Positions 26,201 through 35,816 of a stretch of 64,000 nucleotides of DNA are shown here, one piece after another. The DNA is from Symsagittifera roscoffensis (lineage: Eukaryota > Xenacoelomorpha > Acoela > Convolutidae). Under the pieces are notes generated by a model. It ran no database searches and was not told the DNA's origin. It saw nothing but the letters and a program-made list of their open reading frames with translations. The DNA lies in NCBI RefSeq assembly GCF_963678635.1, contig NC_087069.1, positions 42,978,688 to 43,042,687 of the forward strand, written 5' to 3'. Every line of letters begins with the position of its first letter. Position 1 is the first letter of the stretch. Both the position numbers and the translations under genes were made by a program.

Positions 26201-29200
26201 CCAAATATAGTTCAGACAATTTATATATAGTTTAAATTTAAAATAGTTATATCATTTTTTTGGTCTTTTACACGTAAATTGTTTTTTTTGCAGGTGGCGA
26301 TCAACAATGCCAAATATAGTTTAAACATGACGTCATCCACTATGGAGCTGAATCAGTTTGCCGACGTTTCTTTGGAGGACCTTGAGAAACTCCACACGGG
26401 ATTTGTAACACCTGATGAAAACCCTGTTGAACCTGAATACAGTACCTATCCTGCCAGACCTTTCCCTTCTGAGCCCAGCGATAGAGCGTAGTAAGTGAAT
26501 TTAAGCAAAAAGGTGACAGATATTCTCAATTAGTTACCCCTTGCAAAGGCGTGGTCTCATTGTAACTTATAAAATCAGCACATGATTTAACTGATTTGGT
26601 TTTTAAATTTTTTTGAAACTTTTTAAAAGTAGCAAAGCAAAAGTGAGTGATTTTTAAAGCCGATCAAGGAGTATTTGATTTGATAACTATGCTCTAAAAT
26701 GTTCAAGAAAGAGACATATACCAGTAGTTTTTTATAAAACTTTTCATATTTTTGTCCTCCCACCCTCATCGCAAAAAATGATCCTCCCACTGCAATAAAA
26801 ATGAATTAAGACTATTTAATAGTTGATTATTTATTTTAATAGCAAAACTGTTCGAAACAAACTTTCAAAAATAAAATTAATTAAATTTGAAAATTGTTGA
26901 GTTTTTTTGAAATCATCCCCCGCTCGCCATATAAAGTACATGAGTGATAGTTGTTTGTTCCTCGAGTGCTGATTTAATTAATCTGGATAAAACGACTAAA
27001 AATGAAAAAATTAAAACCCGTAAAACTGAGTTGAAGAGAAAAAAAATTGCTTAGGTTTTTACCAGAATTAATATGATGCATTTTATTCGGTAAAAATCAT
27101 ATCAAAATAATTTTATAAAATAGCAACCAATTTTAAGCTTTTTATTCAATCAAAAATTACGCCGTATGTATGGGTTCAATTGCCCAGAACACTATATCAT
27201 TTTTAGCGTCAGATATATCCACAAAAAGTTTAAGAAGAATATGACTTTCTTACTTTTGTATGATACATTTTTTTCGTTTGTTAAACAGAAAATATATTTT
27301 TATCGCATGAAATACCTGTTTTTTTTTAAATTCAATTTTAGATCTTTGTGCGCTCTTTTTTAAAAATATAAATCCTTCTTAAAGTTTGTTGCGTTACAAT
27401 AGAAGTACATTTGTATAGTGTTGTTAGCAATTGATCACAGTAAGCTAGTATTGTTAGCAAAGGTTAGCATAGCTATGGCTTAATCGGTGATTGAATGAAA
27501 AAGGCCAAAAATATTCGAGTTCCTTTCAAAAACTGTTTTTTGCAAAATAGCTTGCATCATTTTAATTTTGGCAGGAATCTAAGCAAGATTTGTACTCTTT
27601 ATTTGTTTCTAACATTAACCAAACTTGAGAAAAACGCGTTTTAGTTTTCAAGTTTTGTTTGTTTTGTCCAGATAATTTAAATCAGCAATGTAGTAACGTA
27701 GCAGTTATGACGAAAAGTCTTGCTTCAACCAATTTGCAATAAATTCAAGTATGGATTAAATCTGCGCTTACGCGTCAATAGCGCGAAATATATCGCACCC
27801 CTAATTGTCCCAAAATGGACATATTGGCAATCTTTAAAGCCTCCTTACTCTGCAAAAAAAGGTGAAATAAAATGTTAAATTTGAGCTCAAGACAACAAAA
27901 CTTTTTGGATTATTTAAAAAAATCAGTCAAAAGTGGCTAGTTGAAAAAAAATCACCGCAATCCCAAATATTCCGCCACTTTCTCCGAAAGTCTGAACAAT
28001 CAGAGCAAATTTATTGCTTCAGTTAAACTTGGAATTATGGAGTTTGCAGCTGGCACTTCATTATGTGGAATCAATTCTTTTGCGCGTTAATTATCCCGGT
28101 TTCAATCGTAGTCGTCAAATTAGTCCCAAAATCAAACCGTTACAACATTGTTAAAAAAAACTCTGATATGAATTTTGTTTTTAGCCTTGATGCCTTACTG
28201 CTAAATCAACAAAAATGGATTCAAGACAATTCAGATGCTTCATCAGAAGAAACCAAGGAACATCATTTCGGGAGAAAGTTAGATCTTTTCACATTGTTGA
28301 AGCTAACATCGTCTGTTTCTTCTCATTGTTTCATGAAATTGCCCTGCTTACTGTAATATGATAAAACAAGCAGAGTAATAACAAAGACTTTTTTATATTG
28401 TATGTTGACCAAAAGAAACTTTTTTGGCATATTCTCTGTTGAAAACAGGATAAGTGAAGTTCCACAATAGTATAACTAACTGGAAAATTATGGTTTGCTT
28501 CTGGTATTTTAGGCCTTCAAAGTCGTAATTGCCTTCCGGTTTTTAACTATCAGAGATTGTTTTTTTTTCTCTTTTTAGACCGATCAAAGAAGTAGCACAT
28601 GAAGCTTGGCTTAATAGACCGAAAAAGTTTGATGGCCCTTCCATAGAAAATTCAATAGCCTCAAAGGTCAAGTATTTTGTTTTATTCACATTTGTGTTTT
28701 TTTTTCTAGAGTTTCTGTAAAAATGATTATCAAGGTGATAAGAAATAAAATCATAAATGAAGTACGTTCATTTTTTCAGATTTACTTCTCATTAGTTCTC
28801 ATTAAGTTTTTCGTCGAAAAAAAATTTGGAATTTGAATTCATAAAAAACGGGAAACTGGAAAAGAGCCCAAGTCAATTTGTGAGGTAGAAAAAAAACAAG
28901 TATAAAAACGCGAATACCAATTGCAACAAGAAGAAAAAAATCATTTATGGAATTTAAGAAACAAATAGAGGCTCTTTTCCAGTTTCTCATTTCGGCTCTT
29001 TCCCCCCCCCCCCCCCCCCCCACCATGAATTTTATGGTCTAACGAATTATTTTACAAGGTTAATTATGAAGACCAATATGTTTGTCATGGCCTAATCAGT
29101 CTGTATGTCAATTTTCATGACTATCGGATAAGGTTAACAGTAACTTCAAATATACAAATTTGCAGGTGGGTGGGGGGGGGGGGGAGTGGAGGAAAAATAG

Positions 29201-30073
29201 CCCCCATTTTCTCTTAAAATCAAAAAATAAAGCGGTTCAGAAGTTTTGATGCAGTGTTTAAAAAAGAGCTGACACGTTTTGACGCAGTGTTTAAAGTTAA
29301 AAGTCTTTTTAAAAAGACTTTTATAAATTGAATTTCAGAAAAAATCAAAGGGGGGGGGGCAGTGGTAAACTGGAAAAAAAACCCAAATAGATAGTAAGAT
29401 AGAAGCCGTCGAATTCAGAGGAGAATGACAACATCATCAAAATAAACGCGTTGCCTGAGTTGAAATCAAGTTTGTTTTGGACCATTTAAAAACGGTAGAA
29501 CCGACAAAACGTCAATTTATAGAGAATAATAAGCACACAGACACCAACAAAACGGCAAGCGCATTTAATCATGGGTGCAACTGAGCAATTGAGCTATCAG
29601 TTACTTCAAATTTTTAATTGAGTTATTTGGAAATTTTTAACAATCTCCGTCCCACCTTCAAAAAAGGAGGGAGGGAGACATTGTTAGGTAGCTTAGGTAA
29701 GTCGAATTTTCGACCAATCAGATTGCAGCTCTATGCATAACTCTCAATGCAAGATCCAATACTAACTTGCTGTATTAGTTTATCGGGATAGAATTTATCG
29801 ATCAGATACCATAAGGGGGAGGCGGAGATTTTTAAAGAGATTCGTATATTTAATCACATTTATTTGAGAATACTTGCTGAAACAAACAAAAATTGGAAGC
29901 GACAAACAAAAACTTTCGAGGACTTTTTGAGGAGAAAAAAATCAAGACAACGAAAAACATCAGAAGTTAAAGTAAAAGTCAAATAGAAAATTCAAACATT
30001 TTTTGTTTTTTCTTTTGAATAAAAGGTATCTAATGAAGCCGTAAAAAAATTCGAACGTAACCTGAATTATTAA
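11115..30073 (+). CDS. Split host gene: secreted I29 (cathepsin propeptide-like) protein
   Basis: Model with exons 11115-11254, 22540-22792, 26294-26490, 28185-28277 (or -28352), 28579-28666 and a tentative 30026-30073. Phases agree at every junction, giving about 272 residues. The N-terminus is a signal peptide. The middle carries an inhibitor I29 fold, the helical prodomain that blocks papain-family proteases: an ERFNIN-like helix (EEAEKFEIWKNSLKEV then AINN) and the ELNQFAD box. No papain catalytic domain (Cys/His/Asn blocks) follows, so this is likely a stand-alone propeptide-type protease inhibitor or a derivative of one, acting outside the cell. Departures from consensus: the ERFNIN Asn is Ser and the Gly of GxNxFxD is Glu. 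Linking of exon 1 (11 kb upstream) and of the last exon is inferred from phase and splice signals only. Confidence 0.6.
11769..11799. repeat. C-run followed by (CA)n microsatellite
   Basis: Nine C residues followed by about eleven CA units. Confidence 0.9.
12648..12730 (+). repeat. Interspersed repeat 'GCCAAACTGTGCACTGGATAG', copy 1
   Basis: Unit of ~85 bp running from CCAAACTGTGCACTGGATAG through GTTCCTGGATTCCAGAGACA to TCTTTAAATATGTT. It has matching copies at 12993-13083 (same strand) and at 21762-21848 and ~45700-45759 (opposite strand). A fragment of its start lies near 12189. Non-coding, SINE/MITE-like. Confidence 0.75.
12993..13083 (+). repeat. Interspersed repeat, copy 2
   Basis: Same family as 12648-12730; begins CATTACGAGGCCAAACTGTG. 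It directly precedes the GTAAGYGGATTCCGC minisatellite. Confidence 0.75.
13085..13335. repeat. GTAAGYGGATTCCGCAAA minisatellite
   Basis: Roughly eight diverged copies of an 18-24 base unit (gTAAGTGGATTCCgc, gTAAGCGGATTCCGCAAA). The 3.7 kb duplication begins inside this array at 13231, so the array may have supplied the homology for unequal crossing-over. Confidence 0.7.
13231..16930. repeat. 3.7 kb tandem duplication, copy A
   Basis: 13231-16930 is repeated head-to-tail at 16931-20617. Both begin GTGGATTCCGCAAAATTTGAG and end ...AATAATTTCTATrACAAA. The first ~2 kb differ at only a handful of positions; the last ~1.6 kb carries many more substitutions and indels. Internal content: short GTTTGAAATGGCAGTTCAGG and TTTGAGATGAGATGGTTCAG repeats near 13570-13790, several ORFs under 90 codons, and copies of the TATCATACAATTTC motif near the end. 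Confidence 0.9.
14917..15009 (-). CDS. Tiny signal-peptide-like ORF (copy A)
   Basis: An ATG at 15009 opens 30 codons shaped like a secretory signal: a short basic start (MTSRVS), a hydrophobic core (AALVVVLYPLCFVLLMY) and a small-residue exit (SASTSR), then stop. Downstream on the same strand another frame ends in an acidic peptide (ESDEDYYAE, stop near 14739). A spliced or frameshifted small secreted peptide gene is possible but unproven. The ORF is identical in copy B. Confidence 0.25.
   Translation of the reverse strand: MTSRVSIAALVVVLYPLCFVLLMYSASTSR
16931..20617. repeat. 3.7 kb tandem duplication, copy B
   Basis: Second unit of the head-to-tail duplication, offset 3700 bp from copy A and slightly shorter because of small deletions, mostly after ~18900. 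It continues into unique sequence with further TATCATAC motifs. Confidence 0.9.
18617..18709 (-). CDS. Tiny signal-peptide-like ORF (copy B)
   Basis: Exact counterpart of the 30-codon ORF in copy A, with the same hydrophobic core. Identity alone says little because this part of the duplication is nearly unchanged throughout. Confidence 0.25.
   Translation of the reverse strand: MTSRVSIAALVVVLYPLCFVLLMYSASTSR
21180..21380. repeat. ATAATCGATTATAA palindromic stretch
   Basis: Repeated ATAATCGATT / AATCGATTATAA words occur at least seven times in 200 bases. They are self-complementary and potentially cruciform-forming. Confidence 0.6.
21762..21848 (-). repeat. Interspersed repeat, copy 3 (inverted)
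   Basis: Reverse complement of the 12648-12730 family: starts AATATGTTTAAATACTTGTT and ends CAGTTTGGCCTCGTAATG. Confidence 0.75.
22110..22455. repeat. AAACAGTCC fold-back repeat
   Basis: The left side has AAACAGTCCAATACAAAACAG and further AAACAGTCC copies; the right side has GGACTGTTTTTCGGACTGTC and TTGTATGGGACTGTTTTG in inverse orientation. The palindromic element is immediately upstream of exon 2. Confidence 0.65.
22540..22792 (+). CDS. Exon 2: I29 N-terminal helices
   Basis: The acceptor ATTTTTCAG precedes 253 bases that end at GAG|GTGGGC (phase 0). The product is strongly helical and charged. Two related segments follow each other: LEEILKIWKEKHNTTFGSEQ and MKEMFEVWQEKYNKKYKSEE. Each matches the first I29 helix pattern (hydrophobic-x2-W-x3-[HY]-x2-[TK]-[FY]), so the exon carries an internal duplication. 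The second is followed by the ERFNIN-type helix EEAEKFEIWKNSLKE, which continues into exon 3. Confidence 0.8.
23530..24770. repeat. TATCATACAATTTTCATATATG-type dispersed repeats
   Basis: Several copies of AAAATGCTAGTCATACA / ATTTTCATATATGGAAAATG (near 23545, 23570, 23640, 24225, 24430, 24720). Same family as 4365-5165 and the ends of the 3.7 kb duplication. Confidence 0.55.
24933..25155. mobile_element. MITE-like element with imperfect TIRs
   Basis: One end reads CAGTAGCGCGCCGAGGGAGG; the other, on the opposite strand, reads AGTGGCGTGCGCAG followed by a G-run. The ends are imperfect inverted repeats around ~220 bp of non-coding sequence, the structure of a non-autonomous DNA transposon. Confidence 0.5.
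25815..26070. repeat. CACATTTCGCCCCT fold-back
   Basis: Several copies of [AG]CACATTTCGCCCCTT on the left (25800-25915) face inverted AGGGGCGAAATGCG / AGGGGCGATAAGTG copies on the right (25968-26065). Confidence 0.6.
26096..26310 (+). repeat. ~110 bp tandem duplication including a splice acceptor
   Basis: 'ccaaatatagtttaaacaatttata...' followed by 'ggtcttttaatcg-aattgtttttt-acag|GTGGCGAT' is repeated once. The upstream copy ends at an acceptor near 26184, the downstream copy at 26293. Only the downstream acceptor leads into an open exon; the upstream one reaches an in-frame TAA after about 16 codons. Confidence 0.75.
26294..26490 (+). CDS. Exon 3: I29 C-terminal half
   Basis: The acceptor TTTTTTTTGCAG opens in phase 0 with VAINNAKYS, completing the ERFNIN helix begun in exon 2, followed by MELNQFADVS (the GxNxFxD box) and LEDLEKLHTGF, the usual end of the I29 fold. 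A proline-rich linker follows. The exon ends at GCGTA|GTAAGTGA, a consensus donor in phase 2. Read without splicing, the frame would stop at once (TAG), which supports the donor. Confidence 0.85.
26491..28184 (+). other. Intron 3
   Basis: About 1.7 kb, AT-rich. 27710-27990 is a diverged copy of a repeat also present near 15250-15480 (inside the 3.7 kb duplication) and 21480-21650. Shared strings include ACTTTCTyCGAAAG and GAGCTCAAGACAACAAAA. Confidence 0.55.
28185..28277 (+). CDS. Exon 4 of the I29 gene (3' end uncertain)
   Basis: The acceptor TTTTGTTTTTAG supplies the base that turns the phase-2 TA of exon 3 into TAC, and the frame continues YLDALLLNQQKWIQDNSDAS. Two phase-2 donors would join to exon 5: AA|GTTAGA at 28277/28278 (used here) and CT|GTAATA at 28352/28353. 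The first gives a hydrophilic join, the second adds 25 residues. No known domain. Confidence 0.5.
28579..28666 (+). CDS. Exon 5 of the I29 gene
   Basis: After the pyrimidine-rich acceptor TTTTTCTCTTTTTAG an open frame in the required phase reads PIKEVAHEAWLNRPKKFDGP and on to a phase-0 donor AAG|GTCAAG. The frame is protein-like and continuous with exon 4 but matches no domain I know. Confidence 0.45.
28853..28985. mobile_element. Short MITE, 16 bp perfect TIRs
   Basis: AAACTGGAAAAGAGCC (28853-28868) and its exact reverse complement GGCTCTTTTCCAGTTT (28970-28985) bound 133 bp of non-coding sequence. The TIR core GGCTCTTTTCCAGT is shared with the poly-C fold-backs near 25440 and 47785. Confidence 0.75.
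28970..29210. mobile_element. Poly-C/poly-G fold-back MITE
   Basis: Starts GGCTCTTT plus a C-run (near 28990-29020) and ends in a G-run and GGAAAAATAGCC (near 29170-29205). It belongs with elements near 25440-25625, 30890-31110 and 47785-48015, which share termini of the form GGCTxTTTTCCAGTCCCCCC and internal text TTACGxTGTAAA and CATTATGACAACGTTGAA. Confidence 0.55.
30026..30073 (+). CDS. Tentative last exon of the I29 gene
   Basis: A long pyrimidine tract ending AATAAAAG precedes 15 codons in phase 0 (VSNEAVKKFERNLNY) and a TAA. The amphipathic sequence and phase fit after exon 5, but so short an exon could be fortuitous. Confidence 0.3.
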   Translation, partial: VSNEAVKKFERNLNY

Positions 30074-30203
30074 TGAACATTTTTGCCGAATAGGTCCATT
30101 AATTGTTTCATTAATTGGGGCAAGCAAAAAATTTGAATTTGTTTTCTGTTTTTTTTTGAGTGACTTTGAACGGGTGAAAAGTCTTAGACCTGCATGTGAA
30201 ACC

Positions 30204-30625
30204 AGGAGCGGATCTAAAATTTTGTCAAGGAGGGCTGACTTTCAACAAAATTTTGAAATGATTTGATTTTCGAGCTCTCACAAATTACTATAAAGAACCT
30301 TTTGTAACCAATTTTTGTGCGCCGCCGGCGAAAATTTGAAAAAAAAACAGGCCAAAAAATGCATTTTGAGCATTCTTTGTGTAAATTTTGACTACAAAAT
30401 TGGGTTTTTTTTTGGCGCCCGCTCCCCCCCTCAACAGTATTATATATTTTTTTTATTGGCGCCAAATGCGCCTTTAGGAAATTTTTAGGGTCAGTGAGCC
30501 AAAAAGGTATATCTCAAAATTTTACGAAGGTGGGACCCTTTGAGTAGACAGGGGGTCAAATCCCTGAGAAACGGGGAGCGTCTCGCCTAACCCCCCTCTT
30601 CCCTCTCCCCTAAGTCTGCTGGTGT
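30204..30625. mobile_element. Possible MITE
   Basis: Begins CAGGAGCGGATCTAAAATTT, a common style of DNA-transposon end; a C-rich inverted counterpart (CCCCTAAGTCTGCTGGTG) lies near 30610-30627. The terminal match is weak. No gene is seen in 30074-31930; a partial poly-C family member lies at ~30890-31110. Confidence 0.35.
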
Positions 30626-31931
30626 GTGAAACAACTACAAAACTATTCTTAAACAAAGTTTGTTAGAAACTGAGCTTACGAAGAAAATGAAAAGCAAAGA
30701 AAAGCAGTACACGATTGACCTTCACAAAGGATCCTGAAATTTTTGTAAAAAGTGGTCCTATCAGTGTTCCTATTTTACTCAATTTTATTCTTTCTTCACT
30801 TTTTCAGCGAAACTCGCAAAATAGTCGTCGATATAGAAAATAGTTCCACTTTTTGGGAGAAATTTATACCAATTTGAAGTTCCAAATGTAATTTTTTCAG
30901 TTTTTTTCCATTCCCCCCACAATAAAATTTTTCATTTCAGTTGTTGTTATCGTGATATTACGATGTAAAATATGAAGACCAAACCAGCTCACAGTTGTTG
31001 GTTTTTCAACCTGCAATATTTTTTTACATTATGACAACGTTGAAATAGTTTTTGAAACTTGAATTTTACATGTGGGGAAAAAGTGGAAAAAAGCCTTCTT
31101 TCTGGTAATAGGTGAATAGTAATTTATTTTAAAAAATTTCTGTTTTTAGGCTCTTTTTGGATAGATCCATTTTTTTACCCTTCGGTTTCTGTTTTAATTT
31201 GTAAAAACTTGGCAATGGAAATTTTATTTACCTCAATTGATTTTTGATCTTTTTTCATTGATCTTGGTTGTAAAAATCAATTCATAAAAACTGCCAAAAA
31301 CATTTAAGCTTACGTTTTTCTTCTTATTGTAGTTTTCAAACATGTTGTGACAATTTCCGATTATATCATTTGCGTGCCCGTCAGAGGCAAAACTAAAGCC
31401 AAAAGGATTTGTTGCAATAAAAAGTGAGATAAAAAATTTAGTAAGCAAATTATGACATGTTATGGTTCGCTTAAGTTCATATATCTTCTCTTTACCATTG
31501 AACTTTCTATTGAACTTTGAACCTTATTACTTGTATTAAACGGTTTTAAAAGTTTTAAAACCTGAAGGTAAAGCCTAAAAGAAGACGCAATTGTGAGAAA
31601 TAAAGTAAACTGCATTTGAGATTTTGAGAATAATGAAGAGCAAAAAACATGGTATGAATAGCGCAAAGAAATTATCATGAATAACCCACACTGTCCGATT
31701 CAGATGTACCGAAACTTAAAAACCGCAACTGGATAAAATATGGATAAAACTTTTTAGTTTTTATTTAATTTGCAAAAACATTTGTAGGCACAAATAAACA
31801 CATTTCGACAAAAAAAACTAGCACGCAAAATTGGGTATTTTGTTGCCTAAAACGTAGTCGAGGCACAGTTTTTTGAACAAAATTTGAGCAAAGTTTCTTG
31901 AACAAAATTTGAATTTCAGGTTCTTTATGTT

Positions 31932-32122
31932 AATTCTACTTAGTGTACAGATAAAAATATTGGTTAAAAGTGAATTAATCTCAAAGTCAAAAAATTAAAA
32001 AAAGAGAGAGCTTTCTCTCCGACGGAGAGAATAGACGTAACAAGGTCATAGAATGAGTACCAAGTACCAGTTATAAAAAATAACAATTAATTATAAAGGT
32101 ATGATTAAAAAACTGCAATTCA
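31932..32122 (-). repeat. 3' LTR
   Basis: On the minus strand it begins TGAATTGCAGTTTTTTAATC. It aligns with the 5' LTR apart from several substitutions and a small insertion (a duplicated GTACCAA near 32060). Both contain a GAGAGAGCTTTCTCTCC-like palindrome. The LTR is short for a Ty3/Gypsy element. Confidence 0.75.
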
Positions 32123-32638
32123 TAACATTCCCCTTAATAGGAAAAAAAATCTTACTTAAAGGTAACTGGCCCATTTCTCCCCCTGAACGAAGCTGAAGAA
32201 AAACTTAATACTAAGTAGCGAGATACTCAAGTACGTGTTTTTGGCAATTAAGATTAATGCTCAGTGAAATAAGCATTTAAACAAGATTCAAACCTAGCAT
32301 GGCATGAGAATTCCGGCGGAATATACCATCAAACTACTTTAGTATCAACTGAGTGATGAGGTTAACTGACTGAAAATGCACTAAAGTTACGTAAATAACG
32401 ACTGAGTGATACAATTAAATAACACTGAATATGCACTAAGGTTTCTTAGACCACAGGAGAAAAATAACAAGTACTAAAACAATTAATGAAGTTTTAAGAA
32501 AGTTTTCAGTTTTATTTTCTTTTTCATTTTCAACAAACTTTTCTAGTTCGGCGTTGAAAAGTTCGCTGTCTAAATCTTCTTATTCGTTAAAACTATTCAG
32601 GGACTCTCTTAGGGACTATTCCGTTGAGGAAAGAGAAA

Positions 32639-33107
32639 CTATATCCGTTCATGAGGAGTTTGAGGCGTTGACTGAACTTTCCGGTGATTGAATTGTAAAA
32701 TGGGAGTTTTCTTATCCGAAGGAACTGAAGCTTGGATCGTTTTGTCAGAAACTGTTTGTTTAAAACTATCTAACGGATTCGGGTTTGATGCTAAACCAAG
32801 CTGGTCGTCTTTGCTATCTATAATATCTATGAAAACAAATTTTACCATAAAATTGGGGAGGTCCTGCTTTTCGGCTCGAGCGTCGGAGTTTGAACTCATT
32901 ACCGGTGGTAGTGTTTTCTTCCGTACAAGGTTCTACGGCAGCTCGAGGAATCAACAATCTCGTAGATTGAGAAATCGACCGATGTGTCCCTCTCTGATTT
33001 CTCACGTAAATCTGACGGATGCTTGGTTCTCTGAGTCTGATGGGAGTTGTGAGGTTAAGTGGGGTTGATTCAGACTCTCTCCTGCGGGAATGATACTGAT
33101 CGGGCAA
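32639..33107 (-). pseudogene. Ty3/Gypsy pol C-terminal tail (second copy)
   Basis: Overlapping frames contain the tail motif RRSSRKAGPPQFYGK, typical of the end of Ty3/Gypsy integrases, preceded by a polar proline/serine stretch (MPDQYHSRRRESESTPLNLT). A counterpart in the first copy is at 35979-36251. Confidence 0.6.
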
Positions 33108-33899
33108 TCCAGCAGGTCAGAAGATGGGGTTTGGCCCTCTAAAACGTCAGTTTTTATGTTACTCAGGGTTATTTTAGGGTCTGGACAAGAGATAGAAGGT
33201 TCTTGTTGTCTAATATCATCTGAAATATTACGTTCTCCATTCAAATCACTGGAACGGAAACCTCCCGCGATCCACTCCCAGTCGCTAATAATTGCTGTAT
33301 TCTACGGAATCCTCATTGATTCATCACAAGCTAACTAACCTGCGTTTGATGTTTGTGCTTCATTGTGTGTTTCTCTGCTTTTGGCGGGCTTGATTAAGGG
33401 TTAGACATTCTGGTCCTAGTGTTGTTGCCTGATGAAGCTAAGTCCGTCTGTAATCTAGTCTTTGGACCAGTTTTCCTCGTAGGTTGGGGTTTTACTTTGA
33501 TATTCCGCTTTAAACCTGCTTCAAAATTATGGTTAAGAAAGAATGAAAAGAGATTTTTCCTCTACAAGACCGTGTAGTGGATTATTTCGATTTCAGAATT
33601 GCGATGTCAGATTTTCTGATGATTTTTCCGTCGGATAGTTCTACCGTAGTTTTTTCAAAGTGTTTATATTTATCTGGTTGAGTTCTTTGCAGAAAGGGTT
33701 TCCGTTTATGCTTTCCTTAGTTTTCCGGAGTATTTTACCTTTGAAAGGTTTTGCAGGGGGAAACGTGATGAAGAAGGCTTCGAAGGTGAGGGATAGTCCG
33801 ATTCGTATCCTTTCTTCAATGGGCACTGGTTTTTCTTTTGGATCATGGTGTCCAAATATCCATCCTTGACCCTGTCAGCTGATTTCGAGTCTAGTGCCC

Positions 33900-34803
33900 G
33901 GCCTTTGCTTAAGACGGATTTGCCTTTGTCTGAAATTCGATCGGATAAAATATTAGAAGCAAGTTGTTTCCAGATCGTAATACGTTTTCTACTGAAGAGT
34001 AATTCGATGGCTGACCGCTTTATTTTTGATTGAAAAGAAGAGCAAATATTCCATATAACTTTCGAGACAGCTTTTGTAAAGTAAGTTTTTGGAGTTCGAA
34101 TGCCATTGCTAATAATTTGATTTGAACAGTTTGTACAAATTTTTCTACAAGACCGTTAGAGAGATGGTCGTCAACTGTTTGAAATATTTATTTAATGTTA
34201 TTAGAATCGCAAAATAACTTAAAATCTTGACTAGTAAAACAGGAAGCGTGATCAACGCGTATAGAAAAACGAAAGCCGTGCATGTAAAAATCATAATGAA
34301 GAAATTCAATTACTGTAATTGAAGAGGTGGAAGATGTTATCTTAGCCGATGGAAGCTTCGAGAATCTGTCGATACATAGTAGAAGGTATTTATTCTTCCC
34401 CCAATTGGAATCCAATGGGCCAGCAAAATCAAGATTTTATTCCTCATTAGGTTTGGATAATGGCGGTAATTCGCTTATTTGAATACTAGGGAAAATGCTT
34501 TTTGTATTTTACCAGATTTTCGCATTGTCAACCATTTATCCCGTAGAAGTAAACCTGATGATTTATGTGAGCCCACCATATAGACTGTGCTAAATACTTG
34601 TGCATTCCAAATTGTCCTGGATGAGCTTCAAGTAGAATCTTCATGACCGCGTTTCTTAGAGTAAAAGGGATTACCAGTTTTCCATCCATGTTTAATAATC
34701 CGTCGAATTCGTGAATCTCTTTAAAGAATTGTTTCACATAGTGAGAATTCGCAATAATCAAATCTACTTTATTTTGGAGCGCTTCGACGATTGGACTTAA
34801 CAT
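33900..34803 (-). pseudogene. Ty3/Gypsy integrase (second copy)
   Basis: The HHCC-region frame (34803-34528) has EAHPGQFGMHKYLAQSIWWA. The catalytic core frame (34415-34188) has the usual NKYLLLCIDRFSKLPSA and IRVDHASCFTSQDFKLFC blocks. The frame is broken between them and after the core. Confidence 0.75.
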
Positions 34804-35294
34804 TGGGTCTTCCTCTGTTAGTAGGGCTACCAGTTTGGCATTGAAAAACGTGTTTTAAACCAAAGGGCCTTCCGGCAGCTTCAAATTTTCACGATATTTA
34901 GTCACTAGTTTTTCGTGTTCAGATAAGATGGGAAATTTGAGTGTGACTTGAATATCGGATTAATTATAATGGATGGATTATAGATGGATTAATTATATTT
35001 TGATAATTGGACCTATTTACAGTATTTATTTTATAAGATCCTGTCGACTAATAATAAAACTACAATTAAGAATTAAAAAATATAAAACTGCCGAAATTGA
35101 TAAAGAAGTTTTTGTGGAATCAATGTTCGAAACATCCAAAGGTGTACAATAAGAATTACAGAGTTCAGTTATATAATGTTTTAGATTACAAATCGCAAGA
35201 TTCGATTTAATGATTTTAAGGACTGAAGCGAAAACATAATTAGGTAATCTGACCTAATTGAAATTTTCCAAATTTGAACCAATAGCGTTACATA

Positions 35295-35636
35295 TCAATT
35301 TCCGTTATCCGTTGGATTCAAAGCTTTGTTAATTTTCTTGATTAGAATAACTACAAATTCTTCGTCGTATTGTGATGAAGAAATTGCTTTCCCCGAAAGA
35401 GATCTTAAATCTAAGTCAATAAAACCCATGTCTTTTCTTGCTAAACGTTTTATTGTAAAATTAAACGGTGAAAGCCGATCAACCCACCTTGTTAGGCGAC
35501 TATGGTATGATTTATTTCCATGATTAGGTGAGAGTGCAGAAAGGAGGGCTTTGTGATCCGTAATAGTTTCAAATTCCGAGCCAAAAAGGTAATTCTGATA
35601 ATATTCGACCACCCAGACAACTCCTAAAAGTTCCAT
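35295..35636 (-). pseudogene. Ty3/Gypsy RNase H (second copy)
   Basis: The frame includes LLGVVWVVEYYQNYLFGSEF, ITDHKALLSAL, SRLTRWVDRLSPFNF and GFIDLDLRS, the standard RNase H blocks of Ty3/Gypsy pol. Almost the same sequence is at 37850-38210. The right end of this copy fuses at ~35817 to the tail of the first copy. Confidence 0.8.
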
Positions 35637-35816
35637 TTCATTTATGGAATATTTGGGTTCGTGTGGGTTTTTACTGTTTTATTTCGCTTCACGTCGAAAT
35701 AGGTGTTTTCAGTAACTTTGACTATTTCTAAGTTTATCTTTTCGAATGTCTTTTTATGTTCTCATTCCATGAAAAGATTGATTTCTTGTTTAGTAAAGAT
35801 CCTAAGGGACTTCCGA

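Larger units (their letters stand above)
22793..26293 (+). other. Intron 2
   Basis: About 3.5 kb holding TATCATAC-motif repeats (23540-24740), a MITE-like element (24933-25155), a poly-C fold-back relative (25440-25625), a CACATTTCGCCCCT fold-back (25815-26070) and a duplicated splice acceptor near its end. Confidence 0.6.
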
